Positions 1 through 7,738 are shown, counted from the stretch's first letter. The stretch is 41,419 bases of DNA from Candidatus Ornithomonoglobus intestinigallinarum (GCA_018715365.1 DVLU01000003.1:1-41419); one strand, 5' to 3'. Notes: a model not told the origin generated them from the letters alone. A program made the numbers and translations.

Positions 1-9
1 CGCAGGACA

Positions 10-357
10 TCATGCCATCAGAGGCTCGTTGTCAAGCAAACCGTGGAATAAATGCGACCACGTTGTGCATTTTGCTGATTTTACTAAAAAACAAAGGTTT
101 AATGTGTCCGTTATCTTGACATAGCACCACCCCTCATCTCTTTGTGTCTCATGAGCGCTTCTTGCCTTAATGATTATCCTTCCGTTTTCATCTCTTTTTA
201 CCTCTTCATCATCTGTTTTACATTCATCGCCACAGCCCTTAGTATTGTTGTTTTCTGTGGCGTTATCCGCCTTATTCTCATTATTTGATTTTCTGGAGTG
301 TATCACAATATACTCAGGGGTTATATCTGTTGCACCTATTGTTATTTGTTCATCCAT
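10..357 (-). CDS. Hypothetical protein, mobile-element cargo (115 aa)
   Basis: I do not recognise this 115-aa protein. It starts MDEQITIGATDITPEYIVIH, has a hydrophilic Asn/Asp/Lys/Glu-rich middle (about residues 23-62) that looks disordered, and ends in a more ordered part with Trp and Cys residues (DEGWCYVKI, CTTWSHLF). A good ribosome site (GAAGGAG, about 8 nt before the ATG) supports it as a real gene. It lies downstream of the integrase on the same strand, separated by a perfect inverted repeat, so it may be a separate cargo gene near the element's left end. Base composition is AT-rich like the rest of the element. No function is assigned. Confidence 0.6.
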   Translation of the reverse strand: MDEQITIGATDITPEYIVIHSRKSNNENKADNATENNNTKGCGDECKTDDEEVKRDENGRIIIKARSAHETQRDEGWCYVKITDTLNLCFLVKSAKCTTWSHLFHGLLDNEPLMA

Positions 358-396
358 TTTTATTCTCCTTCTGAATTTTACAAAAAATATACTTTG

Positions 397-428
397 TCGG
401 TATCCCGGGGAAATTCCCGGGATACCGA
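397..428. repeat. Perfect 13-bp inverted repeat after the integrase gene
   Basis: Arms TCGGTATCCCGGG (397-409) and its exact complement (416-428) flank a 6-nt loop. It lies between the integrase stop and the ribosome site of the 115-aa gene. It could form a strong hairpin. Neither side has an immediate T-run, so a terminator role is uncertain; an operator, processing site or recombination site is possible. Confidence 0.75.
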
Positions 429-458
429 TACATTTTAATCATGTACTTCTTGCCTATA

Positions 459-1619
459 TCACAGCGTATCCAATAGTTTACGATACCTGTTCTCAGTTTC
501 GGGAAACAGATGTGCATACGTATTTAAGGTCACCTCTGTTGAAGAATGGCCCATCTGATTCGCTATGTATTTTATGTCACAGCCCTTGCTGAACAGCAGA
601 CTGCAATACGTATGACGAAGTATATGCAGGCCTGTTGCTTCTATTCCTGCCGCAGCATAGATGTAGTTAAGGTACTTTTCAAAGTTCCTTGTCCTTACCA
701 CATTCCCGTTCCTGCTGGTCGCAACAAAGCCTTCATCGTTGCCGTCATAATACAGCGCCTTATGGCTTTCAAAATACTTGGCCGCCTTCGCATTAAGGTA
801 TACCGTCCTGCATCCGCTTTTTGACTTTGTACTTTGCAGCTGCATATGCAGCTTTCCATCATCGCCTCTGGCAAGCACAAGATTCTGCTCAATATACAGC
901 TTCTTGTTCTCAACGTCGACATTATTCCATTTTAGAGCCAGCGCCTCTCCACAACGTATACCTGTATACAGAATAAACATGTAGTAATACCCGAACCTGT
1001 AAACAGGCTTATCGACAGACTCGCACTTTCTCGTTGCTGCCGCCTCCAATCTCTTGATTTCTTCAAGACTCAAAGCGCGTATAACTTTTGTTTTTGAGAA
1101 GCTGCTTTCTGACGGAAGCACCACTCCCTTTAGCGGATTCTTTACGAGCTTATCCTCAATGATAAGTTGTTCGAAAAAGTTGTTCAGCGCTTGATATACT
1201 TTTCTTACAGAAGACTGTGACAGTCCACTTTTATATATAGGCGTTATCAATTCTGACTGTATTATATCGCTGTTGATCTCAGCTATGACCCGATTACCAA
1301 GCTTCGGAATTATATGATTCGAAACTGTTGAGCAGAGCCTGTCATAGCTGGTAGGTTTTAACTGAAGCTTTTTCTTGTTCTCCAGCCAATCGAGCATAGC
1401 TTCTGAAAGATACGTCTGTAAAATGGGTATATCCTTTAATACACGCTTCTGCTTTTGGTATGCCCTCATTCTCTTCAGTGCCCCCTGCTTTGTAGGCGCA
1501 CTGAACGAACGTATCCTTGGTCTGCCCGTTTCCGGGTTCCAGCCATCCTGAAATCTTGCAACATAATTTCCCCGGCTGTCCCTGTAGACAGTTCCCTCTC
1601 CGTTTAATCTTCTACTCAT
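459..1619 (-). CDS. int: Tyrosine recombinase / phage-type integrase
   Basis: This 386-aa site-specific recombinase should cut and rejoin the element's attachment sites through a covalent 3'-phosphotyrosine intermediate. Three parts are visible: an N-terminal arm-binding AP2-like domain (residues 7-50, GEGTVYRD...GNYVARFQDGW), a SAM-like core-binding domain (about 65-165), and the catalytic domain. The catalytic set is complete: Arg222 in TGIRCGEALAL, a beta-hairpin Lys near 265, His332 and Arg335 in HILRHTYCS, His358 in GHSS, and Tyr368 in LNTYAHL. The length is typical of Tn916/phage-type integrases in Clostridia. The excisionase-like gene lies directly upstream on the same strand. The protein looks intact and probably active. 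Confidence 0.95.
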   Translation of the reverse strand: MSRRLNGEGTVYRDSRGNYVARFQDGWNPETGRPRIRSFSAPTKQGALKRMRAYQKQKRVLKDIPILQTYLSEAMLDWLENKKKLQLKPTSYDRLCSTVSNHIIPKLGNRVIAEINSDIIQSELITPIYKSGLSQSSVRKVYQALNNFFEQLIIEDKLVKNPLKGVVLPSESSFSKTKVIRALSLEEIKRLEAAATRKCESVDKPVYRFGYYYMFILYTGIRCGEALALKWNNVDVENKKLYIEQNLVLARGDDGKLHMQLQSTKSKSGCRTVYLNAKAAKYFESHKALYYDGNDEGFVATSRNGNVVRTRNFEKYLNYIYAAAGIEATGLHILRHTYCSLLFSKGCDIKYIANQMGHSSTEVTLNTYAHLFPETENRYRKLLDTL

Positions 1620-1679
1620 TTTATCCCCTCCTTATAGCTTGCGGAAGAGCGAGATTTGCAAACCCCGCTCTCCATATAT

Positions 1680-1862
1680 TTATACTAACGATTTTTCAAG
1701 GCTGCTAAGATATCTTTCCAGCGACTTTTCCCTGACATATAGCTTTCTTGAAAATCTCAATGCCGGAAAATTCCTTCTGTGAAAGAGCTCATATGCCGTT
1801 TTATGCGGTATCTGCAACCTCTCCTGTACATCCCTGACGGTTAAAAGTGCATTATTTTCCAT
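1680..1862 (-). CDS. xis: Excisionase-like helix-turn-helix protein
   Basis: This 60-aa protein has the small winged-HTH layout of MerR/excisionase-type DNA-binding proteins: LTVRDVQERLQIPHKTAYEL forms the HTH, followed by a basic wing (FPALRFSRKLYVREKSLERYL). It lies about 60 bp upstream of the integrase on the same strand, as in Tn916-like modules, where such proteins bend DNA and favour excision. An AAGGAGAATGA ribosome site precedes the ATG. The pairing with the integrase is the main support for the functional call; a simple transcriptional regulator remains possible. Confidence 0.85.
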   Translation of the reverse strand: MENNALLTVRDVQERLQIPHKTAYELFHRRNFPALRFSRKLYVREKSLERYLSSLEKSLV

Positions 1863-2311
1863 GTATTCATTCTCCTTTTTAGTACTTATCTTTTACATCG
1901 TTTCAGCTTTTTAAAGTACTGCTGTTTTCATGTTAGCATAAACAGCAGCTTATGCTCTATAAAAGCGCTTCTTCTCCACTCGGATATACTTAATATTAGT
2001 AATCCTATACCGGCACGATATTTTCTTATAACAAATATTTACCGGAGCATGTATCTTATTGTCATTTGTATTGCAATATACTTACAATGAAAAATTTTTA
2101 AAATTTGTCTTGCCGGCAAGACGATTATATTATATAATAGATGTAAGTATATTTTTGACATATAGCTTTGGAATATTTTATTCGCTTAAGCTTTATCACG
2201 TGCTCATTATAACAGATTTACTTTGTTATGAACAGTGCGTGATGTCGTAAAATAAAAAAGGGTATATTATCTAAATAGACTAATTTTTAACACAGTTACG
2301 GAGGTAGAAAA
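1863..2311. promoter_or_regulatory. Divergent control region of the element, rich in dyads
   Basis: This 449-bp AT-rich stretch separates the xis/int unit (minus) from the 551-aa gene (plus). It holds no convincing gene. Two nested dyads stand out. A perfect 16-bp palindrome GTCTTGCCGGCAAGAC lies at 2107-2122. A 12-bp inverted repeat AATATACTTACA / TGTAAGTATATT lies at 2075-2086 and 2142-2153, nearly symmetric around the palindrome. A TTGACA occurs at 2155-2160 but has no good -10 at the right distance. A clear GGAGG at 2301-2305 serves the 2312 gene. The dyads look like repressor or recombinase binding sites. Confidence 0.55.
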
Positions 2312-3967
2312 ATGGGCAGAAAGGCAAAAAACAGGAATCGTGATATAGTTGAATCATATCGTATTACGCCTGATATCAGGCGCTTTATGACGTCCCTCAG
2401 ATCATGTAAGAATTTTGAAGAAGTCAAGGAACTTTTGCGTAACAATGACAGATATATAACTCTGACACGATTGCAAAAGCGTTATTACTATAAAGATCTA
2501 TATGAAATGGCATCAAATATACACGGCAAAAATATCGATGGTTCTTTATATATAAGCAAATCTCAAATTTACAAATATTGCATTAATAATTTAGCCGTAT
2601 CATCCGATATTTTGCACAAGGTTGATGATTCGAAGTTCGTGTCATTTAGTCGGCTCAAGCTGGACAAAAGGATCCATTGCTATCTGTTTTCGCTGATCCA
2701 TCCCAACACATTGAATTTTGATAAAACAGGCATGCTTTTTTGTAATAAGATCAAACAAGACCTCGAGGAGATTCCTCAGTTGGAATACGAGCTGGCTAAC
2801 TCTATCTTGCTTGATGGTCTTTTATTGGCATTTGACGAAATTATCACAAATGATAACAATACTTATCGCGTTGTTGAAGACAGTGACACTAAGGCAGTTG
2901 AGATCAGAGATAGAAATTTGAATGAAATCACGAACAGTGACTATAACTATTCTCTTAAATTATTAAAGCTATTATCGCCGACGCTGCTGTATCTTCTTGA
3001 ACTGCGTAATAGTATTTATGAAGATGGTGGCGTTGACATTTCTGTTCAAAAAATATTATCGCAAAATTTTGTTCTTTGCGAAAAATATGCTTCAAAACAA
3101 ATAGACCCACTATTCGATACATATAACAGCCTTACAGACGATATGCTGAGAATGACCGAGAAAATGGCCGAAAAATATCAGCAAATCAAAAAGAAAAGCA
3201 GCGATAAAAGCGACAACACAAACACCAATGCCGGTAAGGACAATGGTAAATCCGAAAGCGACAGTAACGCCAAGGGTAACAGCAAATCTAAGGATAAAAA
3301 AAGCGAAGAGCCTGATATACGTCTGTTTGCACTGCTCAATTTATATCATATAAATAGATATACCCATATTTTTGATATGGACCTGATGCGAAATTTTGAC
3401 AATGCAACGCTCCATTTCCATAAACTTGGCGGATTTCTGACATCGATCACACTTAACAAGATATTCAACCCTGACCCGAACAAACGCATTAATGCACTTA
3501 AGGATGATCTGAGATTCAGGAACTCAATATTATATCCTAATATACTTGAAGAGCGTGATTACTCATTTATACGACAGATAATTATTGCAGCAGCGGGAAT
3601 ATTTAAAGATATATATTTTATAGCATATAGCAATAACCGTATAGATCAAGAGAAAGCATATAAATTCTTCGTTGATTTCAGTACAGATGATTCGATCAGG
3701 ATGCTTTTGAATGATATGGATATAGAACAATACATTTATACCAAAATAGATGTTTCACCTGCTAAAAAATCAAGCAATAAATCGAATGGCGCTATGTATA
3801 AACAATTTAGCGACTGCTTTAATATTATATATGACGATCTATACAGAACCGCCAATTATGGAAAAAGACTGTGCAAAGAGTATCTGGAAAGTATTGACAG
3901 CAAACAAATAACAGACATAAACTTAACAGAGCTTGCCGACAAATTATACTATTTTCTGCAGAAATAG
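2312..3967 (+). CDS. Large orphan protein of unknown function (551 aa)
   Basis: I do not recognise this protein. It is soluble and helix-rich with no obvious transmembrane segment. The N-terminus is very basic (MGRKAKNRNRD), compatible with nucleic-acid contact. Residues about 293-333 form a Lys/Ser/Asn/Asp low-complexity linker that splits it into an N-terminal part (about 290 aa) and a C-terminal part (about 215 aa). The C-terminal part has many aromatic and hydrophobic residues (FALLNLYHINRYTHIFDMDL). A strong GGAGG site precedes the ATG. It is a single-gene unit on the plus strand, reading away from the int/xis module and toward the amidoligase operon. Codon use is AT-rich like the element. 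It could be cargo (for example defence) or an element maintenance protein; the sequence does not decide. Confidence 0.85.
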   Translation: MGRKAKNRNRDIVESYRITPDIRRFMTSLRSCKNFEEVKELLRNNDRYITLTRLQKRYYYKDLYEMASNIHGKNIDGSLYISKSQIYKYCINNLAVSSDILHKVDDSKFVSFSRLKLDKRIHCYLFSLIHPNTLNFDKTGMLFCNKIKQDLEEIPQLEYELANSILLDGLLLAFDEIITNDNNTYRVVEDSDTKAVEIRDRNLNEITNSDYNYSLKLLKLLSPTLLYLLELRNSIYEDGGVDISVQKILSQNFVLCEKYASKQIDPLFDTYNSLTDDMLRMTEKMAEKYQQIKKKSSDKSDNTNTNAGKDNGKSESDSNAKGNSKSKDKKSEEPDIRLFALLNLYHINRYTHIFDMDLMRNFDNATLHFHKLGGFLTSITLNKIFNPDPNKRINALKDDLRFRNSILYPNILEERDYSFIRQIIIAAAGIFKDIYFIAYSNNRIDQEKAYKFFVDFSTDDSIRMLLNDMDIEQYIYTKIDVSPAKKSSNKSNGAMYKQFSDCFNIIYDDLYRTANYGKRLCKEYLESIDSKQITDINLTELADKLYYFLQK

Positions 3968-3999
3968 ACAAAGCATAAAAATACCCGTAAATCTTTCAG

Positions 4000-4031
4000 A
4001 ACTGCATATTAAGCGTCGGCAGCAGTTTTTG
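4000..4031 (+). terminator. Weak candidate terminator after the 551-aa gene
   Basis: Arms AACTGC (4000-4005) and GCAGTT (4022-4027) enclose a 16-nt loop and are followed by a run of T (4026-4030). It lies 33 bp after the 3967 stop. The stem is short, so this is tentative. Confidence 0.35.
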
Positions 4032-4054
4032 CTAAATTTTGATAAAATTACATT

Positions 4055-4086
4055 GCAAGCGGTGAGGTCATCCCCTCACCGCTTGC
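4055..4086. terminator. 13-bp hairpin at the end of the amidoligase operon
   Basis: Perfect arms GCAAGCGGTGAGG (4055-4067) and complement (4074-4086) with a 6-nt loop. On the minus strand the first arm overlaps the last codons of the 33-codon ORF. It separates convergent units. No long T-run follows on either strand, so termination is inferred from position only. Confidence 0.5.
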
Positions 4087-4177
4087 CTTTGATGTCGCTG
4101 TAGTAGTCGAGCACTGCCTTGATAACGGCTTCAATGACCGCCATGGCGACCTTCTTTATATATTCATTTCCCGTCAC
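4076..4177 (-). CDS. Translationally coupled 33-codon micro-ORF
   Basis: This small ORF starts at GTG (4175-4177), inside the overlap GTGTGACG with the amidotransferase stop, and ends at TGA (4076-4078). It encodes 33 residues: VTGNEYIKKVAMAVIEAV, then IKAVLDYYSDIKGKR. The peptide is predicted to be an amphipathic helix with scattered Lys, Glu and Asp and a basic tail. The ribosome site is the GGAGAGGAGG inside the last codons of the upstream gene, a good arrangement for coupled translation. Its place as last gene of an amidoligase/amidotransferase operon makes it a candidate peptide substrate or small partner. That role is inference; the reading frame, overlap and ribosome site are seen. It could be a chance ORF. 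Confidence 0.5.
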   Translation of the reverse strand: MTGNEYIKKVAMAVIEAVIKAVLDYYSDIKGKR

Positions 4178-5097
4178 ACCTCCTCTCCGCAATAGATGTA
4201 ATCTTCTATCTCATCATACGTAAGACCATATGCAAGAAGCTCATCAATATCGTCTGCCGTTATGCCCATACCGGCGGCAACAGAAATTAAATCATTGTAA
4301 TATGTATCGTCAAACTCACTCATACCGTAATTACTTGCCCCATAGCTTCTCCAGTCACAGCGGTAATCGAACATATCCTCATATTTGAATTTGCCGTATT
4401 CAAGCTTTCCGCTATTCGTTATCTTAAGAATATCGCCTTCAGTGATTTTGACTTCCTCGTATTTATGCTGCTTGAGTTCATTGAATAAGCTTGTGGATAT
4501 AAGCGCCTTCCAGAGTATTTCTGCTGTTGATGCGTATACATACAACTGTTTATCCGGGAAATGCAGTATCTCCATCGGGCTGTCTCCCTTGACTATGTAG
4601 ATGTTATTTGACTTATCAAGCACCGAAAAAGTGAAGCTGCCCTGAACCTTTTCAGCCATATATGCAAGGGTATCCATCGTGAGTTTTCTTTTGCTTTCTA
4701 TGAGCTGCACCGCTATATAGCTGTCGGTCTCTATCTTCGTTTTCGGTAATTTAAGGCTGTTTCTTAAGAGCAGATCATTCATCAGCACTCCGTTATGAGC
4801 GAGTGCAAATTCGTCCCTGCCTGCTCGTCCTATGAACGGGTGATTGTTGTAGTTCTTTCGTTTGTCGCCCTGCGTGGCATGGCGGGTATGCCCGATAGCC
4901 GCTCTTGCTCCGTTAAGCTTAAATCTCATTCTATAGGCGTTAAGCGGCTTCTTATACACCTTCAAGCCCTTATCGTTGTATGCGATACCTGTCGCGTCCG
5001 TTCCCCTTATGCTTGCCTCCTCCGCAAGACGGGCTGTGAGATCGTCCGCATTTATCTTGCAATTTCCGTAATATAAAAATCCAAATAATCCACACAT
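4174..5097 (-). CDS. Class II glutamine amidotransferase (Ntn-type), stand-alone
   Basis: This 307-aa protein has the N-terminal nucleophile glutaminase domain that releases ammonia from glutamine. After Met removal, Cys2 (MCGLFGF) is the nucleophile. Other class II motifs are present: RGTDATG (31-37), HTRHAT (70-75), NNHPF (84-88), HNG (101-103) and ETDS (123-126). Unlike GlmS, PurF or AsnB, no synthase domain follows. The C-terminal 85 residues are a tail with acidic, Tyr-rich character (FKYEDMFDYRCDW, DIDELLAYGLTYDEIEDYI). Its start lies 4 bp after the amidoligase stop, and its ribosome site (GGAGGG) sits inside that gene. It therefore most likely supplies ammonia or hydrolyses an amide for the amidoligase. 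This gene pairing is known from phage and plasmid elements. Confidence 0.88.
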   Translation of the reverse strand: MCGLFGFLYYGNCKINADDLTARLAEEASIRGTDATGIAYNDKGLKVYKKPLNAYRMRFKLNGARAAIGHTRHATQGDKRKNYNNHPFIGRAGRDEFALAHNGVLMNDLLLRNSLKLPKTKIETDSYIAVQLIESKRKLTMDTLAYMAEKVQGSFTFSVLDKSNNIYIVKGDSPMEILHFPDKQLYVYASTAEILWKALISTSLFNELKQHKYEEVKITEGDILKITNSGKLEYGKFKYEDMFDYRCDWRSYGASNYGMSEFDDTYYNDLISVAAGMGITADDIDELLAYGLTYDEIEDYIYCGEEV

Positions 5098-5101
5098 ATA
5101 A

Positions 5102-6208
5102 TTATCCCTCCGTTACTGTTTGTTCGTTGATATACAATCTTCGTCTTTTAAGATACTCGATAAGATTATCGTATCTATCCTTATCTATCCCTTTTACAAA
5201 GTCTGCCCATGACATTGCTTGAAACTGCTCATCGTTTAATCGCATTGCCGTTTCACAAAGATAATGTGTAAACTCAAGCGTCGCGATAAACGTTTCGTAT
5301 CTAAGCGTCCCTCTGAATATCCTGAATTCCACTGTTGCATGATTCATCAGATTGACCGCCGTGTATCTTCCGAGTCCCGCTTTCTTTGCAGTATCAAGGC
5401 TGTCCTTGCATGTCAAAACAGCTCCTCCGTATCGGCTTGCCCAATGGTTAGCCTGGCTCTCTGTTCTTCGTGAAAACCTAAGTATCTCCGCCCAGAATTT
5501 CTCATAAAAAAACACAAGCCTTGCAATTACGTCCTCTTGCTCAGCTTGTGTTCTACCGAATGCGTTCTTGTTCACATGGATATGTAATCCGCAGGTCTCA
5601 GCCTGATGTGAACGATAATCTAAATTTATTGCTTTCCTAAGTATATCCCTCCAGGGCATTTGACTTTTGTGATAATTCAGTGACATCGGATGGCTCACAA
5701 GCTCGAAACCATTGTCAAGTGAGCCGTCATGCTTCATGTACATGCGGTTTGCTGTTCTGTTTGCGATATAGTATATTTCTTCTGCGCTGTCCTCGTCTTC
5801 GCCTCCCTCGTCAATTTCAAGCTCCACTCCCATATATAGCTTGTCCGTTCCGAAGAATATTGGCTCGGGCTTGTAATAGTAGTCGTGTATCATCTTCTCT
5901 GCGTACTTGTGATAACAGCTTTCGCAATAGGGATAATCACGGCAGTCCTCGTCGTCTTCCGAGTAATATGCGTTGTCACTGTGTATGATCTCTCCGCAGC
6001 CGTTGCAGATAAGATAGTAGTTCTCGTAGCAGTATGTGCATAGGTTGCCGTCTGTGGCATCATGCGTCCATATCCTGTCACCGCAGCTACGGCAGATCAC
6101 TGTTGTTCTCTCAGCGCATTCAGGGCATAATACGGTATCGTGAACATATACCGCCTCCTGTTCTTCGAGCCTGCTCCCACACTCACTGCATGTAAATTTT
6201 GTTTCCAT
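5102..6208 (-). CDS. Amidoligase (GS-like COOH-NH2 ligase) with N-terminal zinc clusters
   Basis: This 368-aa protein joins a Cys-rich N-terminus to a glutamine-synthetase-fold amidoligase domain (Amidoligase_2 type). Cysteines at 7, 10, 28, 31, 39, 42, 57, 60, 68, 71, 89, 95 and 98 form about six CxxC knuckles, enough for three or more zinc sites. The ligase domain shows MGVELEID (126-133), KHDGSLDNGFELVSHP (159-174), CGLHIHVN (206-213) and VEFRIFRG (293-300), the Glu/His/Arg pattern expected for metal-ATP binding. Such enzymes are predicted to make amide bonds between a carboxylate and an amine, giving peptide tags or modified proteins. It leads the three-gene operon, with ribosome site AAAGGAG before the ATG. 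The substrate is unknown. The zinc array could bind a target protein or nucleic acid. Confidence 0.85.
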   Translation of the reverse strand: METKFTCSECGSRLEEQEAVYVHDTVLCPECAERTTVICRSCGDRIWTHDATDGNLCTYCYENYYLICNGCGEIIHSDNAYYSEDDEDCRDYPYCESCYHKYAEKMIHDYYYKPEPIFFGTDKLYMGVELEIDEGGEDEDSAEEIYYIANRTANRMYMKHDGSLDNGFELVSHPMSLNYHKSQMPWRDILRKAINLDYRSHQAETCGLHIHVNKNAFGRTQAEQEDVIARLVFFYEKFWAEILRFSRRTESQANHWASRYGGAVLTCKDSLDTAKKAGLGRYTAVNLMNHATVEFRIFRGTLRYETFIATLEFTHYLCETAMRLNDEQFQAMSWADFVKGIDKDRYDNLIEYLKRRRLYINEQTVTEG

Positions 6209-6447
6209 CGTTTTGCTCCTTTCATTTTTTATTGACCTTATGGTTCATGTATATAGTATATATTTGAAGCTTGCGGGAAAACAAAAAAATTAGCACAGCT
6301 TATCCCTCACCGCCTGTCACCTGCAACTATATATGTATATATAAAATACATAATCAATGTTTAACTTTTTATTTGTCCCTAACATTTTATTATCAATACA
6401 GTATTTATTAAAAAACAATTATGCGTATTGAGGAAAGGATGTTAATT
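6209..6447. promoter_or_regulatory. Divergent AT-rich region between amidoligase and Rep genes
   Basis: The region is very AT-rich with stretches such as TATATATGTATATATAA around 6330-6350. It must carry the amidoligase promoter on the minus strand; a possible pair is TTGTTT and TATACT with 18-nt spacing, which is weak. At 6288-6297 it holds AATTAGCACA, the exact complement of TGTGCTAATT, which is repeated near the element's right end (7753-7762). Its position next to the Rep gene makes it a candidate origin region. No gene is seen, apart from the rejected early ATG at 6421. Confidence 0.4.
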
Positions 6448-7476
6448 ATGAATTATCACACTTTTGAAGTATCTTACAGATTAACTGCATCAGAAAAAGA
6501 TCGTTATACAGATATATTATTTAGATCAAACGGTAAAAGCTATTATGATAAAAATTCATCTGTACCTACATTGGTTTGTAATACTCTAACACCTTATGGT
6601 ATTACTATAAAACTTATTAAATTTGAAAAGAATGATTTCCCGTATTATGCTTTATGCTATAGGATCAATCCGAGACGTATCATTGAATCGTATGATTATA
6701 TAGGATTATTTAACGCAAAGGATACGGATATGATGTTAAAGAAGGCTGATGAATATGTGCTGCCCTTAAAACTGCCGTCGGTACACGATTGTCGCATAAG
6801 CCGTATCGATTTCTGTGCCAATATCAAAATGTCAGGGCAGCATGAAATTTTTGAATATATAAAGCTTTTGCAAAGAGGGCGATACCCATCAAATTATACG
6901 CCATCGCTGTATTATGATTTAATATCGAAACGAAACAAGCATCATAAAAACTCAGTTAAAATATCTCATAAGAAGCTATTGGACGTTGTCTACTACAATA
7001 AATATGATCAACTAAAAGAGAATCCATTATGTCAAAATATTGATGAAGCAGAAAATATCCTCCGTGCTGAGATACAATGTAAAAAGCGCAAGGTAAAGCA
7101 CCTGATGGACAAGTTCGGCTGTACGAGTGTCAGGAGCTTTCTGAAGCATTCCGACAAGATAGGCACTTATGTTTTTAAGCAGTATGCAAATAAATTTTAC
7201 GGCGGCGGTGATTTCTATAAGCTTGATGAAATCTACCGGCGTATCGACAATTCCAAATTTAAGGATAAGTCAAAGAAAAAGATGACGGAGCTTGTACAGT
7301 TATCTGCAAAGCACAAGAGCCTTGATACAGCATTGCATAAGCTCAGCTGGGACAAGGCAACTAAAAATAAAATGCTTAAAAAGTTTGATAAGATAGGCGT
7401 AAGTCCTGTTGTGATACCTCTAAGGAGCGAATACGAATTTTTTAAGAATCCGCTTACGCTTGCACTGAATGCATGA
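6448..7476 (+). CDS. Replication initiation / Rep_trans-like protein
   Basis: This protein (342 aa from the chosen start) resembles rolling-circle initiators of the Rep_trans family, which also includes the NicK/Orf20-type relaxases of ICEBs1 and Tn916. The central DCRISRIDFCANI matches the family's conserved RIDxxxD-like strand, and DVVYYNKYDQLKE resembles the later YdK-E motif with a candidate active Tyr. The C-terminal third is Lys-rich. An in-frame ATG at 6421 has no ribosome site. GAGGAAAGG at 6430-6438 sits 9 nt before the ATG at 6448 (MNYHTFEVSY), so I chose 6448. It would nick at an origin so that the excised element can replicate or move. No coupling protein or secretion genes are visible. 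The family call is moderate. Confidence 0.6.
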   Translation: MNYHTFEVSYRLTASEKDRYTDILFRSNGKSYYDKNSSVPTLVCNTLTPYGITIKLIKFEKNDFPYYALCYRINPRRIIESYDYIGLFNAKDTDMMLKKADEYVLPLKLPSVHDCRISRIDFCANIKMSGQHEIFEYIKLLQRGRYPSNYTPSLYYDLISKRNKHHKNSVKISHKKLLDVVYYNKYDQLKENPLCQNIDEAENILRAEIQCKKRKVKHLMDKFGCTSVRSFLKHSDKIGTYVFKQYANKFYGGGDFYKLDEIYRRIDNSKFKDKSKKKMTELVQLSAKHKSLDTALHKLSWDKATKNKMLKKFDKIGVSPVVIPLRSEYEFFKNPLTLALNA

Positions 7477-7536
7477 AATTATGAAAATCAACAGCGGTAA
7501 CATATAAGTAATAAAAATGAAGGGAGCTGATATTTA

Positions 7537-7719
7537 ATGTCAAACAATTATGAAATATGGACCACCGATGAAGTAATGGATTATCTTCTCATCGGGCGCA
7601 ATACTTTATATGACCTGCTCAGAACGGGGAAGATCAAGGGCTTTAAGATAGGCTCTTGCTGGAAAATCCCAAAAATCGCTGTGGATCGGTATATAGCACA
7701 AGAGAGCGGGTTGGAGTGA
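7537..7719 (+). CDS. Second excisionase-family helix-turn-helix protein
   Basis: A 60-aa protein of the HTH_17/excisionase type: WTTDEVMDYLLIGRNTLYDL forms the HTH, followed by a wing with the typical GKIKGFKIGSCWKIPK and a terminal helix. The ribosome site AAGGGAG precedes the ATG. It follows the Rep gene by 60 bp on the same strand and is the last gene before the proposed right end. It is about the same size as the minus-strand xis at 1680 but clearly divergent, so the element carries two such proteins. In related elements this gene is often directly followed by int; here only 155 bp remain before tRNA-Trp. It may be a regulator, or a relic of a second recombination module. Confidence 0.8.
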   Translation: MSNNYEIWTTDEVMDYLLIGRNTLYDLLRTGKIKGFKIGSCWKIPKIAVDRYIAQESGLE

Positions 7720-7738
7720 AGATTTTATCAAGCATTCC

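Noticed and set aside
2059-2250. 63-codon plus-strand ORF in the element's control region
   Set aside because: No ribosome site, and it covers both dyads; composition is that of AT-rich control DNA.
6421-6447. Upstream ATG start for the Rep-like protein
   Set aside because: No ribosome site before it, and the true site GAGGAAAGG lies inside this stretch, pointing to ATG 6448.
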